A stretch of DNA of 64,000 nt from NCBI RefSeq assembly GCF_963677575.1, contig NZ_OY782038.1, forward strand, positions 3,599,501 through 3,663,500, in the 5' to 3' direction. How positions within the stretch are numbered: the stretch's first letter is position 1; the number at the start of each line of letters is the position of its first letter. Source of the stretch: an uncultured Draconibacterium sp. (lineage in GTDB: Bacteria > Bacteroidota > Bacteroidia > Bacteroidales > Prolixibacteraceae). The notes beneath the pieces were generated by a model. The model saw only the letters and a list, made by a program, of their open reading frames with translations. It had not been told where the DNA came from and searched no databases. Positions 17,136-26,488 of the stretch are shown one piece after another. Both the position numbers and the translations under genes were made by a program.

Positions 17136-18779
17136 TTGATGATACAGAGATTATCTATAGCAACAGTGTTGGTTGTTTTGGGATTGAATGTAGCTGCACA
17201 AAAAACAAATTTTACACACCAGGATTCGCTACGCGGCAGTATAACTCCCGAACGGGTCTGGTGGGATCTTACTTATTACCATTTGGATGTAAAAGTAGAT
17301 CCGTCTGACAGTACAATCTCCGGTAGTAATCTGATTCAATATAAGGTTTTAGAATCGAATCAGCTGATGCAGATCGATCTGCAGCCACCAATGAAGATTT
17401 CGCGAATTACTCAAAATGGCAAGGTGCTCGATTATACACGAGACGGCAATGCCTGGTTTGTGGAATTGGAAGAACAGCAGAATCCGAATGATGTTAACGA
17501 ACTGTTGGTTGAATATTCGGGGAGACCAAAGATCAGTAAACGACCTCCGTGGGATGGCGGCATAAGCTGGCAGAAAGATGAAAACGGCTACGATTTTATT
17601 GTAAATACCAACCAGGGCGACGGTGGAAGTTTGTGGTGGCCCTGCAAGGATCATCCATATGACGAGCCCGACAGTATGCTGATCAGCGTAACTTTTCCCG
17701 AGCATTTAATGGATGTTTCGAATGGACGTTTACGAGAAGTGGAACAAAACACCGACGGAACAAAAACGGCACACTGGTTCGTCAATAACCCGATAAACAA
17801 CTACGGTGTAAACATCAACATAGGAAATTATGCGCACTGGCACGAAGTTTTTAAAGGCGAAAAAGGCGATTTGGATTGCAATTACTGGGTGTTGAAACAA
17901 AACCTGGAAAAGGCAAAAGAGCATTTTAAGCAGGCACCAATGATGCTGGAAGCTTTTGAGCACTGGTTTGGTCCGTATCCGTTTTACGAAGATGGTTACA
18001 AACTGGTGGAAGTGCCATATCCGGGTATGGAGCATCAAAGTTCAGTGACTTACGGAAATGGATTTAAAAATGGATATGGTGGTCGTGATATAAGTTACTC
18101 GGGCTGGGGATTTAAGTTCGATTTTATCATCATTCACGAGTCGGGACACGAGTGGTTTGCCAATAACATCACAAATTGGGATGAAGCCGATATGTGGATT
18201 CATGAAAGTTTTACGAATTACGCTGAAAATCTGTTCGTGGAGTATTACTGGGGCAAAAAGGCTGGTTCGGAATATATCAGGGGTAGCCGACTTGGTATTC
18301 TCAACGATCGTCCTGTTATTGGGGTTTACGGCGTAAATTATCCGGGATCGGGAGATATGTATCCAAAAGGTGCCAATATGTTGCATACTTTGCGACAGGT
18401 AGTCAACGATGATGAAAAATGGCGTGGAATTTTGCGTGGATTAAATAAAGAGTTCTATCATCAGACTGTAAAAGCTGAGCAAATTGAAGGCTATTTAATT
18501 GAGCATACCGGACTTGATTTACAAGGCTTTTTTAACCAGTACCTGCGCGATACACGAATTCCAACTTTTGAGTATGCAATGATTGATGGCGAGCTGCAAT
18601 TCCGGTGGGCCAATTGTGTCGACAATTTTAAATTGCCACTGAAAGTATACATTAATGGAGAACTTCACTGGCTGAATCCTTCCGGTAGCTGGCAATATTT
18701 CGACTCCGAAGAGAAAGTAAAAAAAGTAGAAGTGGATAAAGACTTTTATGTAGCTGGTTTTAAGGTTGCAGACCTATAA
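17136..18779 (+). CDS. Exported M1-family aminopeptidase
   Basis: 547 residues with a signal peptide (ending NVAAQK). The gluzincin site is complete: HESGH near 332-336 and the third zinc ligand Glu in MWIHESFTNYAEN. PGMEHQSS near 296 stands for the GxMEN substrate-recognition motif. The N-terminal beta domain (YYHLDVKVDPSDSTISGSN) is typical of M1 enzymes. The protein is shorter than full M1 enzymes (about 850), lacking the large C-terminal helical domain, as in many Bacteroidetes exported forms. It probably works with the S15 peptidase directly upstream. Confidence 0.9.
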   Translation: MMIQRLSIATVLVVLGLNVAAQKTNFTHQDSLRGSITPERVWWDLTYYHLDVKVDPSDSTISGSNLIQYKVLESNQLMQIDLQPPMKISRITQNGKVLDYTRDGNAWFVELEEQQNPNDVNELLVEYSGRPKISKRPPWDGGISWQKDENGYDFIVNTNQGDGGSLWWPCKDHPYDEPDSMLISVTFPEHLMDVSNGRLREVEQNTDGTKTAHWFVNNPINNYGVNINIGNYAHWHEVFKGEKGDLDCNYWVLKQNLEKAKEHFKQAPMMLEAFEHWFGPYPFYEDGYKLVEVPYPGMEHQSSVTYGNGFKNGYGGRDISYSGWGFKFDFIIIHESGHEWFANNITNWDEADMWIHESFTNYAENLFVEYYWGKKAGSEYIRGSRLGILNDRPVIGVYGVNYPGSGDMYPKGANMLHTLRQVVNDDEKWRGILRGLNKEFYHQTVKAEQIEGYLIEHTGLDLQGFFNQYLRDTRIPTFEYAMIDGELQFRWANCVDNFKLPLKVYINGELHWLNPSGSWQYFDSEEKVKKVEVDKDFYVAGFKVADL

Positions 18780-18792
18780 AACAGAAGACTAT

Positions 18793-19330
18793 ACAGATAA
18801 GTAAGATTTGGAGTGGCCGTAAGAGGCAGCTGAATGCGAAATGTGAGGAACACCGAAATACTCTGCTTTTTGCCTGCCGGCGGCCTTCATTTTTGCCTTG
18901 ATGCAAAAACGAAGCAAAAAGATCAAGGCTACTTTTGGGCTTAATCCTTCGTTTTCATAAAACCTAAGTTCGGACGGGTGATCTTCTCAATTCTTCGAAG
19001 CTTCCCGTTCTCTCTAAGGTTTTATTTCAACTCCGGGCAAATCCCAAAAGAGGCCGTCCATTGATGTAACGTCAGCTACATTGAAGCTGGGCCTCGGCCG
19101 GTGAGCCGGAAAACAAGAGATGACTGCGTAAAAAATTACTGATGTTTGAGGAGGTACGACTGCCTGTCCCGACCGTAGCATCGGGAAGTTTCAGGAATTT
19201 TAGCCGGCATCACGTAGCTTTTTCGAGGGAAGCGGGCGCAGCCTTGGGTTTTCTGTCTACTCTTTGGGCTAAGCCAAAGAGTAGAATCCGCCTGATAAGG
19301 CAAAAGCAAGTTTCTTCTATTTGGTTGCTA
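18793..19330. repeat. Gene-free stretch of nested inverted repeats, probably an interspersed repeat element
   Basis: Perfect inverted pairs are GCCTTGAT/ATCAAGGC (18895/18922), CTTTTGGG/CCCAAAAG (18932/19043) enclosing ATAAAACCT/AGGTTTTAT (18957/19017), TCCCGA/TCGGGA near 19170, and CTACTCTTTGG/CCAAAGAGTAG (19257/19274). The nesting suggests a folded RNA or ssDNA. The only long reading frame (19142-19432) runs into the terminator and lacks coding character. Similar stretches are annotated as spurious small proteins in related genomes (recalled, not checked). Confidence 0.45.
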
Positions 19331-19356
19331 TACTCATATGAAACAGTACATAAAGC

Positions 19357-19401
19357 AAAAGAGCCTTACATTGATCTATACAGACAAGCAAGGCTCTTTT
19401 T
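19357..19401. terminator. Bidirectional terminator
   Basis: AAAAGAGCCTT (19357-19367) and AAGGCTCTTTT (19390-19400), an 11-bp perfect stem with a T-run on the + strand. It separates the repeat region from the convergent lipoprotein gene. Confidence 0.75.
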
Positions 19402-19414
19402 ATATTCGAATTGG

Positions 19415-20032
19415 TTAGGAAACTGCAACTGATGTCGTTCCGTCCATAAAAACTTCCAGTAAATCGCCCGATTCATTAAACACTGCAACTCGTTGTTTTT
19501 CGATCCACATGGCGCAAAGCGGTCCACAGTAATCCGTCCAGGATAAATCAAGTGTTACTACATAAACTGATTCAAAACTTTGAGGCTCTACTGTTTCGCC
19601 ATTTGAATTTTCATCAGGAGAGGTATATGAATCATGAAACTCAACACTTGCCGTGTAGGTAAATTCAGCTGTATAAAAGAAAACATCTTCTCTGTTTGCA
19701 TTATACATGTCTATTAAATCTGAATAATAGTCAATTGCGTCGGTGGTAATACAGTAAGGGATCAGCACGCCATCAAAATAATTATAATACCAATAGGCTG
19801 TTTCCGGGACTTCCATTCCAGACCATTCCGCGGCATCAATAATTTCTTCGCGCGAAGGATAGTACGATTCGGCTTTTGTGATGAGTTCGGCCTCAAAAGA
19901 ATTATCCGAATTTCGTTCAATCAGTTTGGTATAGCTGCGTTCCGGCATTTCCATCCTGTTGTCGTCAGAATCGCTGCACGAAACAAAAGCCAGTAATAAC
20001 ATGCATAGGAGGAGAAAGTAATTAGCTCTCAT
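19415..20032 (-). CDS. Small lipoprotein of unknown function
   Basis: 205 residues. The signal sequence ends in a lipobox (LLAFVSC) followed by SDSDD, an acidic run like the Bacteroidetes lipoprotein export signal that sends proteins to the cell surface. The mature part is rich in Tyr, Asp and Glu (YYPSREEIIDAAEWSGMEVP, TETAYWYYNYFDG) and has no motif I know. It lies 51 nt downstream of the GH92 gene on the same strand. Its start codon is embedded in a perfect 15-bp stem (see 20022-20071), which may limit translation. Confidence 0.65.
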   Translation of the reverse strand: MRANYFLLLCMLLLAFVSCSDSDDNRMEMPERSYTKLIERNSDNSFEAELITKAESYYPSREEIIDAAEWSGMEVPETAYWYYNYFDGVLIPYCITTDAIDYYSDLIDMYNANREDVFFYTAEFTYTASVEFHDSYTSPDENSNGETVEPQSFESVYVVTLDLSWTDYCGPLCAMWIEKQRVAVFNESGDLLEVFMDGTTSVAVS

Positions 20033-20071
20033 TGTCTTTTGTTTAGTTAACAGATGGACAATGAGAGCTAA
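20022..20071 (-). promoter_or_regulatory. 15-bp perfect inverted repeat covering the start codon of the lipoprotein gene
   Basis: TTAGCTCTCATTGTC (20022-20036) and GACAATGAGAGCTAA (20057-20071), separated by 20 nt. The AUG at 20032 lies inside the 3' arm as read in the mRNA, and the likely ribosome site AAAAGA lies at the stem base. There is no U-run, so it is not a standard terminator. It may be a translational switch or a transcription-factor site between two genes. Confidence 0.5.
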
Positions 20072-20083
20072 AGGTTGCGTGGT

Positions 20084-22321
20084 CTAGTGTTTTGCTGTCA
20101 TAAAAAATTCCAGTTTGCCACCTTTCATCAAGTCTTCGTGCGAAAAGAAAGGCTCTTCAAGCGTTTCGCCGTTTAGCACAACTTTTTCGATGAATTTATT
20201 TTCTTTTGAATTGTTGTGAGCGATGATCTCAAAAGTACCATCCGGAACTCTAACCGAAGCTTTGTCGACAACCGGACGTCCAATCGTGTAAGTGGGATCG
20301 CCGGGACAAACCTGGTAAAAGCCAATGGCGTTTAATACATACCATGCCGACATCTGGCCGCAATCTTCGTTGCCAATTATTCCGGCAGGTTCCGGCAAGT
20401 AGAAATCGTACAATACATGGTCGAGGTATTTTTGTGTTTTCCACTTTGCATTGGTGTAGTTGTATAAATAGGCCATGTGGTGACTTGGCTCATTTCCGTG
20501 CGCGTATTGCCCGATTAAACCGGTGATATCAGCCGATGCATTTTCTCCCAGAATCTCGGAGCTGGTAGTAAACAAGCTATCCAGACTTGATTCGAACGCA
20601 TCCTTTCCACCAAACAGGTTAACCATTCCATTCATATCGTGTGGGGCAAAATAACTCCACTGGTAGGCATTTCCTTCGGTGTAATCGGCATGATTATGAT
20701 CGGAATATTTAGGATTAAAAGGCGTTCGCCAGCTGCCATCACCATTTTTCCCGCGCATAAATCCTGTTGAGGCATCAAAATAGTTTTCGTAGTATTTCGA
20801 CTTTTTATAGAACTCATCAGCTGTTTTCTCGTCGCCGGCAGTTTTGGCAATTTCTGCTACGCACCAGTCGTAATAAGCCATTTCAACACCATACGAAACA
20901 GAGGCAGTGATTGAATCAGATGGAATAAAACCGTATTTTTCTTTGTAATAAATATGCTTCATCATTACTTCTGCTCCGCGTGTTCCCTTGTGTTCTTCCA
21001 ACCATTCCGGTTGCCAGGTCGCTGATTTTACGGCAGCTTCTTTCCAATCTTCAAGATCAGCATTTGGCACCAAACCTTTTGCCAGCGCATCGGCCATTAC
21101 CGATGTTGCCGGGTAGCCCACCATTGTTCCGGTGTAATTCGAGGCCAGCGGCCATTTCGGAAGAAGTCCGCCTTCACGGTATTTCTGTACCAGCGCCTCG
21201 GCCCACTCTCCGGCTTTTTCAGGTCGGATAATGGTAATCAGCGGGTGAAAAGCCCGGAACGTATCCCACAACGAAAAAACGGTGTAATTGGTAAATCCTT
21301 CCGGTGCCTGGCGGATGGTTTTGTCCATTCCGCGGTAACGACCGTCAACATTCTGTGCTGTAAATGGCGACATCATACTGTGGTACAATGCGGTGTAAAA
21401 GTTGGTTTTTACTGCTTCGTTATCGGTTGAAATGGTAATTCCCTGCAAGGCTTCGCGCCATTCTGCTTTAGCTTGCTCAACAGTTTTGTCAAAATCCCAA
21501 CCTGTAAGTTCAGCCTGCATGTTTTTATGGGCACCGGATTCGTCAACCACCGATAATGCTACTTTTACCAGCAATGATTTGTCATTGTCGGGAAACTCAA
21601 AATGTAATTTTATGTCTTTTCCTGTCAGACTGGTTTCAGTAGTTGGTTCGCCTTCAGCAAAAGTTTTTAACTGGTCAAATGCTTCTGAAAATTCAATACG
21701 GTAAGCTACCAAATGATCTTCAGCCCAGCCTTTTGTAAGCTGAACACCTTCAAAAGTTTTGTTATCAATCTGGTGAATCGATTTTTCTACAATGCTGTGC
21801 CCCCAATTCGGCTGCAAAATATGCCCAAGGTCGAGCATTACATTTCTGTCGCTGCTGTCGTCAAACGAATATTTATGAAAGCCCACGCGTTTGGTAGCCG
21901 TTAATTCTGCTGTTACATTCAGGTTTTTCAAACGTACTTTGTAATATCCGGGCGACGACGTTTCATCGTTTTTATCAAACAGGCCAATCGGTTTTAACTC
22001 GTCCGAATTTGAATAGGGGAGCAAAAGCACATCGCCAAGATCGCCAATACCGGTACCACTCAAATGCGTGTGGCTAAATCCGTAAATGGTTGAATCTTCG
22101 TTGTGGTAACCACTGCTGGCATCCCAACCCATAATGTGGGTATCCGGACTCAGCTGAACCATTCCAAACGGAGTGGTTGCACCGGGGAAAGTATGTCCGT
22201 GAAAACCTGTCCCGATAAACGGATCAACGTAGTTTAAAATATCCTGTTCGGTTTGGTTTTGCTCCGAAACACAGCCTGAAACAAATAAAGTCAGGGCGAT
22301 AAGTACAGTTAGTGCTCTCAT
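20084..22321 (-). CDS. GH92 alpha-mannosidase, lipoprotein
   Basis: 745 residues when started at ATG 22321, which gives a lipoprotein signal (LIALTLFVSGC); an upstream in-frame start would bury it. GH92 hallmarks: an N-terminal beta-sandwich opening with YVDPFIGTGFHGHTFPGATTPFGMVQLSPD, then an (alpha/alpha)6 barrel with SLWDTFRAFHPL, YTEGNAYQWSYFAPHD and GNEDCGQMSAWYVLNAIGFY (about 650). GH92 enzymes are Ca2+-dependent inverting exo-alpha-mannosidases that act on N-glycans and mannans. It is probably anchored in a membrane facing the periplasm or surface. It is divergent from the aminopeptidase P gene. Confidence 0.93.
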   Translation of the reverse strand: MRALTVLIALTLFVSGCVSEQNQTEQDILNYVDPFIGTGFHGHTFPGATTPFGMVQLSPDTHIMGWDASSGYHNEDSTIYGFSHTHLSGTGIGDLGDVLLLPYSNSDELKPIGLFDKNDETSSPGYYKVRLKNLNVTAELTATKRVGFHKYSFDDSSDRNVMLDLGHILQPNWGHSIVEKSIHQIDNKTFEGVQLTKGWAEDHLVAYRIEFSEAFDQLKTFAEGEPTTETSLTGKDIKLHFEFPDNDKSLLVKVALSVVDESGAHKNMQAELTGWDFDKTVEQAKAEWREALQGITISTDNEAVKTNFYTALYHSMMSPFTAQNVDGRYRGMDKTIRQAPEGFTNYTVFSLWDTFRAFHPLITIIRPEKAGEWAEALVQKYREGGLLPKWPLASNYTGTMVGYPATSVMADALAKGLVPNADLEDWKEAAVKSATWQPEWLEEHKGTRGAEVMMKHIYYKEKYGFIPSDSITASVSYGVEMAYYDWCVAEIAKTAGDEKTADEFYKKSKYYENYFDASTGFMRGKNGDGSWRTPFNPKYSDHNHADYTEGNAYQWSYFAPHDMNGMVNLFGGKDAFESSLDSLFTTSSEILGENASADITGLIGQYAHGNEPSHHMAYLYNYTNAKWKTQKYLDHVLYDFYLPEPAGIIGNEDCGQMSAWYVLNAIGFYQVCPGDPTYTIGRPVVDKASVRVPDGTFEIIAHNNSKENKFIEKVVLNGETLEEPFFSHEDLMKGGKLEFFMTAKH

Positions 22322-22509
22322 TTTCTGTTGATATAAATTTTGCGCAAAGTTACTTTTTAAAAATTTTAAAAAGAAGAGAAATCGAAGGATTTGATTCATT
22401 TATCGGGTTTAATGTTTCGAATGAATTAATGTGAAAGCAATCCGAACATTTGTCATAGTTTGAAATGGAGAATTTACTACATTCACGTTCTCATAAAAAA
22501 ATTGCATAA

Positions 22510-23880
22510 ATGTTTCAGAAAGAGATTTACATCGAACGAAGAAAAGTTCTAAAGGAGAAAGTTGGGGAAGGATTGATTTTGTTGTTTGGAAACGACGAAT
22601 CATCGATGAATTATGCTGATAACACTTACCATTTCAGGCAAGACAGCACGTTTTTGTATTACTTCGGAATTCAGCATCCGGGTTTGGCTGCGGTAATCGA
22701 TATTGATAACGACAAGGAGATAATTTTCGGAAATGATTATACCATCGACGATATTGTGTGGATGGGACCACAACCAACCATTGCCGATCGTGCTGCTCTA
22801 TGCGGTGTGTCAACAGTGTTCCCGATGAAAGAATTGGCTTCTGTTGTGGAGAAAAGTAAAAAGATTCATTTCCTGCCGCTTTATCGTCCGGAGAATAAAA
22901 TAAAGTTGTTCGAACTGATCGATGTGGCACCCAAAGATGTTGCTAATACGTACTCGCTTGAGTTGGTAAAAGCCGTTGTCAGTCAGCGCGAGATAAAAAG
23001 CAAAGAAGAGATTGAGCAGCTGCATCAGGCTGTGAACGTTTCGGTTGATATGCATGTGGCGGCTATGAAATTTGCACGCCCCGGAATGACAGAAGCTCAG
23101 GTAGCATCTGAAATTCACAAAGTGGCGCTGGCAGCCGGCGGAAACATTGCTTTCCCGATAATTGCCACCAAAAACGGGCAAACACTGCACAATCATTTTC
23201 ATGGTAACACCGTAAAAGAAGGCGACTTGTTTTTGGTTGATGCCGGTTACGAAAACGAATTGAGTTACTCAGGAGATTTGTCGAGTACTTTCCCGGTAAG
23301 CAAAAAATTCACGCTGGAGCAAAAAGAGATTTACGAAATATCTTTGGCCGGACATGAAGCTGCCATTAGCGCGCTTGAGTTTGGCAAACCATATAAAAAC
23401 GCTCACATTGCAGCTGCTACAACCATTTTTGATGGATTGAAATCAATGGGTTTCACAAAAGGTAATGCGATGGATGCATTTGAGGCGGGTGCTCATGCTT
23501 TATTTTTCCCATGCGGAACCGGGCACATGATGGGAATGGATGTGCACGATATGGAAGATCTTGGCGAAGTTTGGGTTGGTTACGACGGCCAGCCAAAAAG
23601 TACACAGTTTGGTTTAAAATCGCTTCGTCTGGCAAAACCGCTCAGAGCGGGCCATGTATTTACCATCGAACCCGGGATTTACTTTATTCCTGAATTGATC
23701 GATCTTTGGCGCGGACAAGGCAAATTCAATGATTTTATCAATTGGGAAAAGGTTGACAGCTACCGTAATCTTGGCGGAATGCGAAACGAAGAAGATTTTG
23801 TAATGACCGAAAACGGTGCGCAGTTACTCGGCAAGCCAAAACCAAAAACCGTTGAAGATGTAGAAGCGCTGCGAGGATAA
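22510..23880 (+). CDS. Aminopeptidase P / Xaa-Pro peptidase (M24B)
   Basis: 456 residues: an N-terminal creatinase-like domain (about 1-170) and a pita-bread C-terminal domain. All five metal ligands are visible: Asp in LVDAGYENELSYSGDLSSTFP (about 243 and 254), His in CGTGHMMGMDVHD (about 339), Glu in FTIEPGIY (about 387) and Glu in MRNEEDFVMTE (about 425). It cleaves the N-terminal residue before proline. No signal peptide, so it is cytoplasmic and would finish Pro-containing peptides imported after the action of exported peptidases such as the S15 enzyme (inference). Confidence 0.93.
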   Translation: MFQKEIYIERRKVLKEKVGEGLILLFGNDESSMNYADNTYHFRQDSTFLYYFGIQHPGLAAVIDIDNDKEIIFGNDYTIDDIVWMGPQPTIADRAALCGVSTVFPMKELASVVEKSKKIHFLPLYRPENKIKLFELIDVAPKDVANTYSLELVKAVVSQREIKSKEEIEQLHQAVNVSVDMHVAAMKFARPGMTEAQVASEIHKVALAAGGNIAFPIIATKNGQTLHNHFHGNTVKEGDLFLVDAGYENELSYSGDLSSTFPVSKKFTLEQKEIYEISLAGHEAAISALEFGKPYKNAHIAAATTIFDGLKSMGFTKGNAMDAFEAGAHALFFPCGTGHMMGMDVHDMEDLGEVWVGYDGQPKSTQFGLKSLRLAKPLRAGHVFTIEPGIYFIPELIDLWRGQGKFNDFINWEKVDSYRNLGGMRNEEDFVMTENGAQLLGKPKPKTVEDVEALRG

Positions 23881-23894
23881 AAGACTGATACCTA

Positions 23895-23936
23895 CAGGTT
23901 TCATGTTAAGTATATTTGCACTTAACGTGAAACCTG
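23895..23936. repeat. 17-bp near-perfect inverted repeat
   Basis: CAGGTTTCATGTTAAGT and ACTTAACGTGAAACCTG with an 8-nt centre and one mismatch (G-U in RNA). It starts 15 nt after the aminopeptidase P stop. The centre includes TATATTTG, a perfect -7 box, but no matching -33 box was found. There is no U-run after the stem. Confidence 0.5.
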
Positions 23937-23993
23937 CATGCATCGTCGATCTTGAATGAATAAAAACTTTACTTTTGCCCCAAATTAGCAACA

Positions 23994-24542
23994 ATGAAGA
24001 AGGGAAGTATTCTTGCACTTTTGTTATTGAATTCACTTTGGCTATTCGCTCAGAATGAGGTTGGCCCCGAAGGCCATAAACTGCTGTGGGTATTTCTGTT
24101 TCTTGCTGCAATAGCAGTAGCTTTTATTGTTAGTGGTCGTTCTTTTAAGAAGAAATCAAAAAAGGAGCGAGGGCCATTTCTGCAGCTTAAAAAGCTAAGT
24201 ATAAAACTGGAGAAGGATGCAAATTTCTATCCCGATAATTTAATTCTTACCGTAAAAAATAACGGCTCAACGGCGATCGATTTGGATCAGCCGCTTTTAG
24301 TATTCGATAATTTCTGGCTGAGACGAAAGTTTAAGATCAAAGGTATGGATAACCACAATTTTTATCCGTTGTACCTGGAAAGCGGGAAAACACATCAGCT
24401 GAAAATTGATCTGAATCGGTTTTACACGCACGATAAATCGTTGAAGAAGTTTCCAAAAACAAAGATTTATCTGAAAGATGTAAAAGGTAAAAAGCTTGGA
24501 AATAAGGCTGTTTTTTTACGGAAAACACTTATTAAATTTTAA
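23994..24542 (+). CDS. Small membrane-anchored protein of unknown function
   Basis: 182 residues: signal peptide or first helix (about 1-20, ending WLFAQN), a second transmembrane helix (about 31-47, LLWVFLFLAAIAVAFIVSG), a basic linker (SFKKKSKKERG), then a beta-rich domain of about 120 residues (LILTVKNNGSTAIDLDQPLLVFDNFW) with an immunoglobulin-like strand pattern. I do not recognise a family. Its stop TAA overlaps the pullulanase ATG (TAATG), so the two are translationally coupled. TACTTTTG at 23970 is a good -7 box, giving a very short leader. Confidence 0.65.
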   Translation: MKKGSILALLLLNSLWLFAQNEVGPEGHKLLWVFLFLAAIAVAFIVSGRSFKKKSKKERGPFLQLKKLSIKLEKDANFYPDNLILTVKNNGSTAIDLDQPLLVFDNFWLRRKFKIKGMDNHNFYPLYLESGKTHQLKIDLNRFYTHDKSLKKFPKTKIYLKDVKGKKLGNKAVFLRKTLIKF

Positions 24543-26488
24543 TGCGCAACTGGAAATTTAATCATATCGATTTCTCAACTTATCCAAGTTACAAGGGTAA
24601 AGATTTGGGTGTTTTTTGGTCGCCTGAAAAGACGATGATCAATATTTGGGCACCAACTGCTCAAATGGTAGAATTGCGTCTGTACAAAGATGGAGTTCGT
24701 GGCGAGGCCTATTATAAAACCAACCTGCAGAAGAAGGAAAACGGCATTTGGGGTACGGTTCTTACCGGAGATTACGAAGGTAAATTCTATACTTTCAGAG
24801 TTAACGACGGCGAATGGTTGGATGAGGTTGCCGGAATTTATGCCCGCTGTGTTGGTGCTAACGGTTTGCGTGGAATGATCTATAATCCGAATACCACAAA
24901 TCCGGAAGATTGGGTTTACGACAATGGTCCGCGCTACAAAAGTTTTACCGATGCGGTGATCTACGAAACGCATGTGCGTGATTTTTCAATTGCCGAAAAT
25001 TCAGGGATTGAAAACAAAGGCAAATTTCTTGGTTTTACAGAAGAAGGAACACGGTCGCCTGAAGGTGTAAAAACCGGGATCGATCATTTAAAAGAACTGG
25101 GAGTTACACATGTGCATTTGTTGCCGGTGAACGATTATGTAACGGTTGACGAAGAAAAACCACTTGAAAAATATAACTGGGGTTACGATCCCATGCACTA
25201 TAATGCGTTGGAAGGTTCGTATGCAACCGATGCTTACGACGGACGAAAGCGGATTGCTGAGTTCAAAGCCCTGGTAAAAGCATTGCATGCCAATGGAATT
25301 GGTGTGATTCTGGATGTGGTTTTCAACCATACTTACTACGCTAAAGAATCGGTATTCAATCAGATTGTTCCGGGCTATTTCTACCGTCAAAAAGAAGACG
25401 GATCGTTTGCAAATGCTTCGGGCTGTGGCAACGAACTGGCCTCGGAGCGGGAAATGGTGCGTAAATACATTATCGATACACTCAAATATTGGGTGGAGGA
25501 ATTCCATGTTGATGGATTCCGTTTTGATTTGATGGGGATTCACGATCTCAAAACCATGCAGGAAATCAGGAAGTCGCTGGATAAGATCGACCGTGGATTA
25601 TTTCTTTATGGCGAAGGCTGGGCGGCAGACCAAAGTCCAATGCCGGAATCGAAACGGGCGGTGAAAAAGAACACCTCTGCAATGCGGAGAATAGCCAGTT
25701 TTAACGACGATTTTCGCGATGCCTTGAAAGGAAATCACGGCGATAAAAAATCGAAAGGTTTTGTAAGCGGGCTTAACCTGCGCGAAGAGGCTGTAAAGTT
25801 TGGAGTTACTGCGGCAGTTTATCATCCGCAGGTGAATTATGGATATATCGATACTGTTGAAACCGCCTGGGCTGCCGAGCCCGATCAGTGTATAAATTAT
25901 GTGTCGTGCCACGATAATTACACACTTTGGGATAAACTGAAACAAAGTTTGCCAAAGGTGAGCGATGAGGAGTTGCGGAAGCGTGTAAAGTTGGCCGGAG
26001 CGCTGGTTTTGACTTCGCAAGGCGTACCGCTTTTGCATGCCGGTGTTGATTTTTGCCGGACAAAAGGAGGAAACGGAAACTCCTATAAATCGCCCGATTC
26101 GGTGAACCAGATCGACTGGAGCCGCAAAAATGAATACATCGATGTTTTTGAATATTTTCAGAAATTGATTCAGCTGCGGAAAAATCATCCGGCATTTCGA
26201 ATTACTTCTGCCGATGCGATCAGGCAGGATTTGAATTTTTGTACTGAGTATAAAATTGGGGTAGTTTCCTATTGTTTGGATGGAAAGCAGGCTGGCGACA
26301 ACTGGTCAAAAATATTCCTCATTTTTAACGGAAACGAGGAACCGGTTGAATTTCCATTGCCCGAAGGCCGGTACAAAGTTGTTGTCGACGCCAACAGCAT
26401 TAACGAGGAGGGAATTGAAATTGTAGAAGATACCGTTGTGGTAGATCCGGTTTCGCTAAAAATTCTGGTTCAGGCTGAAAACGTGTGA
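24542..26488 (+). CDS. pulA: Type I pullulanase (GH13)
   Basis: 648 residues, the normal length for type I pullulanases. An N-terminal CBM48-like region (LGVFWSPEKTMINIWAPTAQMVELRLY) precedes the family signature YNWGYDP near 213-219. Catalytic residues: Asp in GFRFDLMGIHD (about 328), Glu in YGEGW (about 358) and Asp in SCHDN (about 458). It hydrolyses alpha-1,6 branch points in pullulan, amylopectin or glycogen. There is no signal peptide, which suggests cytoplasmic glycogen or imported dextrin debranching. Its last 19 nt overlap the convergent gene at 26470. Confidence 0.94.
   Translation: MRNWKFNHIDFSTYPSYKGKDLGVFWSPEKTMINIWAPTAQMVELRLYKDGVRGEAYYKTNLQKKENGIWGTVLTGDYEGKFYTFRVNDGEWLDEVAGIYARCVGANGLRGMIYNPNTTNPEDWVYDNGPRYKSFTDAVIYETHVRDFSIAENSGIENKGKFLGFTEEGTRSPEGVKTGIDHLKELGVTHVHLLPVNDYVTVDEEKPLEKYNWGYDPMHYNALEGSYATDAYDGRKRIAEFKALVKALHANGIGVILDVVFNHTYYAKESVFNQIVPGYFYRQKEDGSFANASGCGNELASEREMVRKYIIDTLKYWVEEFHVDGFRFDLMGIHDLKTMQEIRKSLDKIDRGLFLYGEGWAADQSPMPESKRAVKKNTSAMRRIASFNDDFRDALKGNHGDKKSKGFVSGLNLREEAVKFGVTAAVYHPQVNYGYIDTVETAWAAEPDQCINYVSCHDNYTLWDKLKQSLPKVSDEELRKRVKLAGALVLTSQGVPLLHAGVDFCRTKGGNGNSYKSPDSVNQIDWSRKNEYIDVFEYFQKLIQLRKNHPAFRITSADAIRQDLNFCTEYKIGVVSYCLDGKQAGDNWSKIFLIFNGNEEPVEFPLPEGRYKVVVDANSINEEGIEIVEDTVVVDPVSLKILVQAENV

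Noticed and set aside
19142..19432. 96-codon ORF in the repeat region
   Set aside because: Runs through inverted repeats and into the terminator and the lipoprotein gene end; no domain or coding character.
11911..22321. A classical polysaccharide utilisation locus
   Set aside because: GH130 and GH92 are present but there is no SusC/SusD pair, and unrelated peptidase genes lie between them.
23911..23918. TATATTTG as a promoter for the membrane protein gene at 23994
   Set aside because: Perfect -7 box, but no TTG or TTTG at about 19 nt upstream and it sits in the loop of a 17-bp stem.
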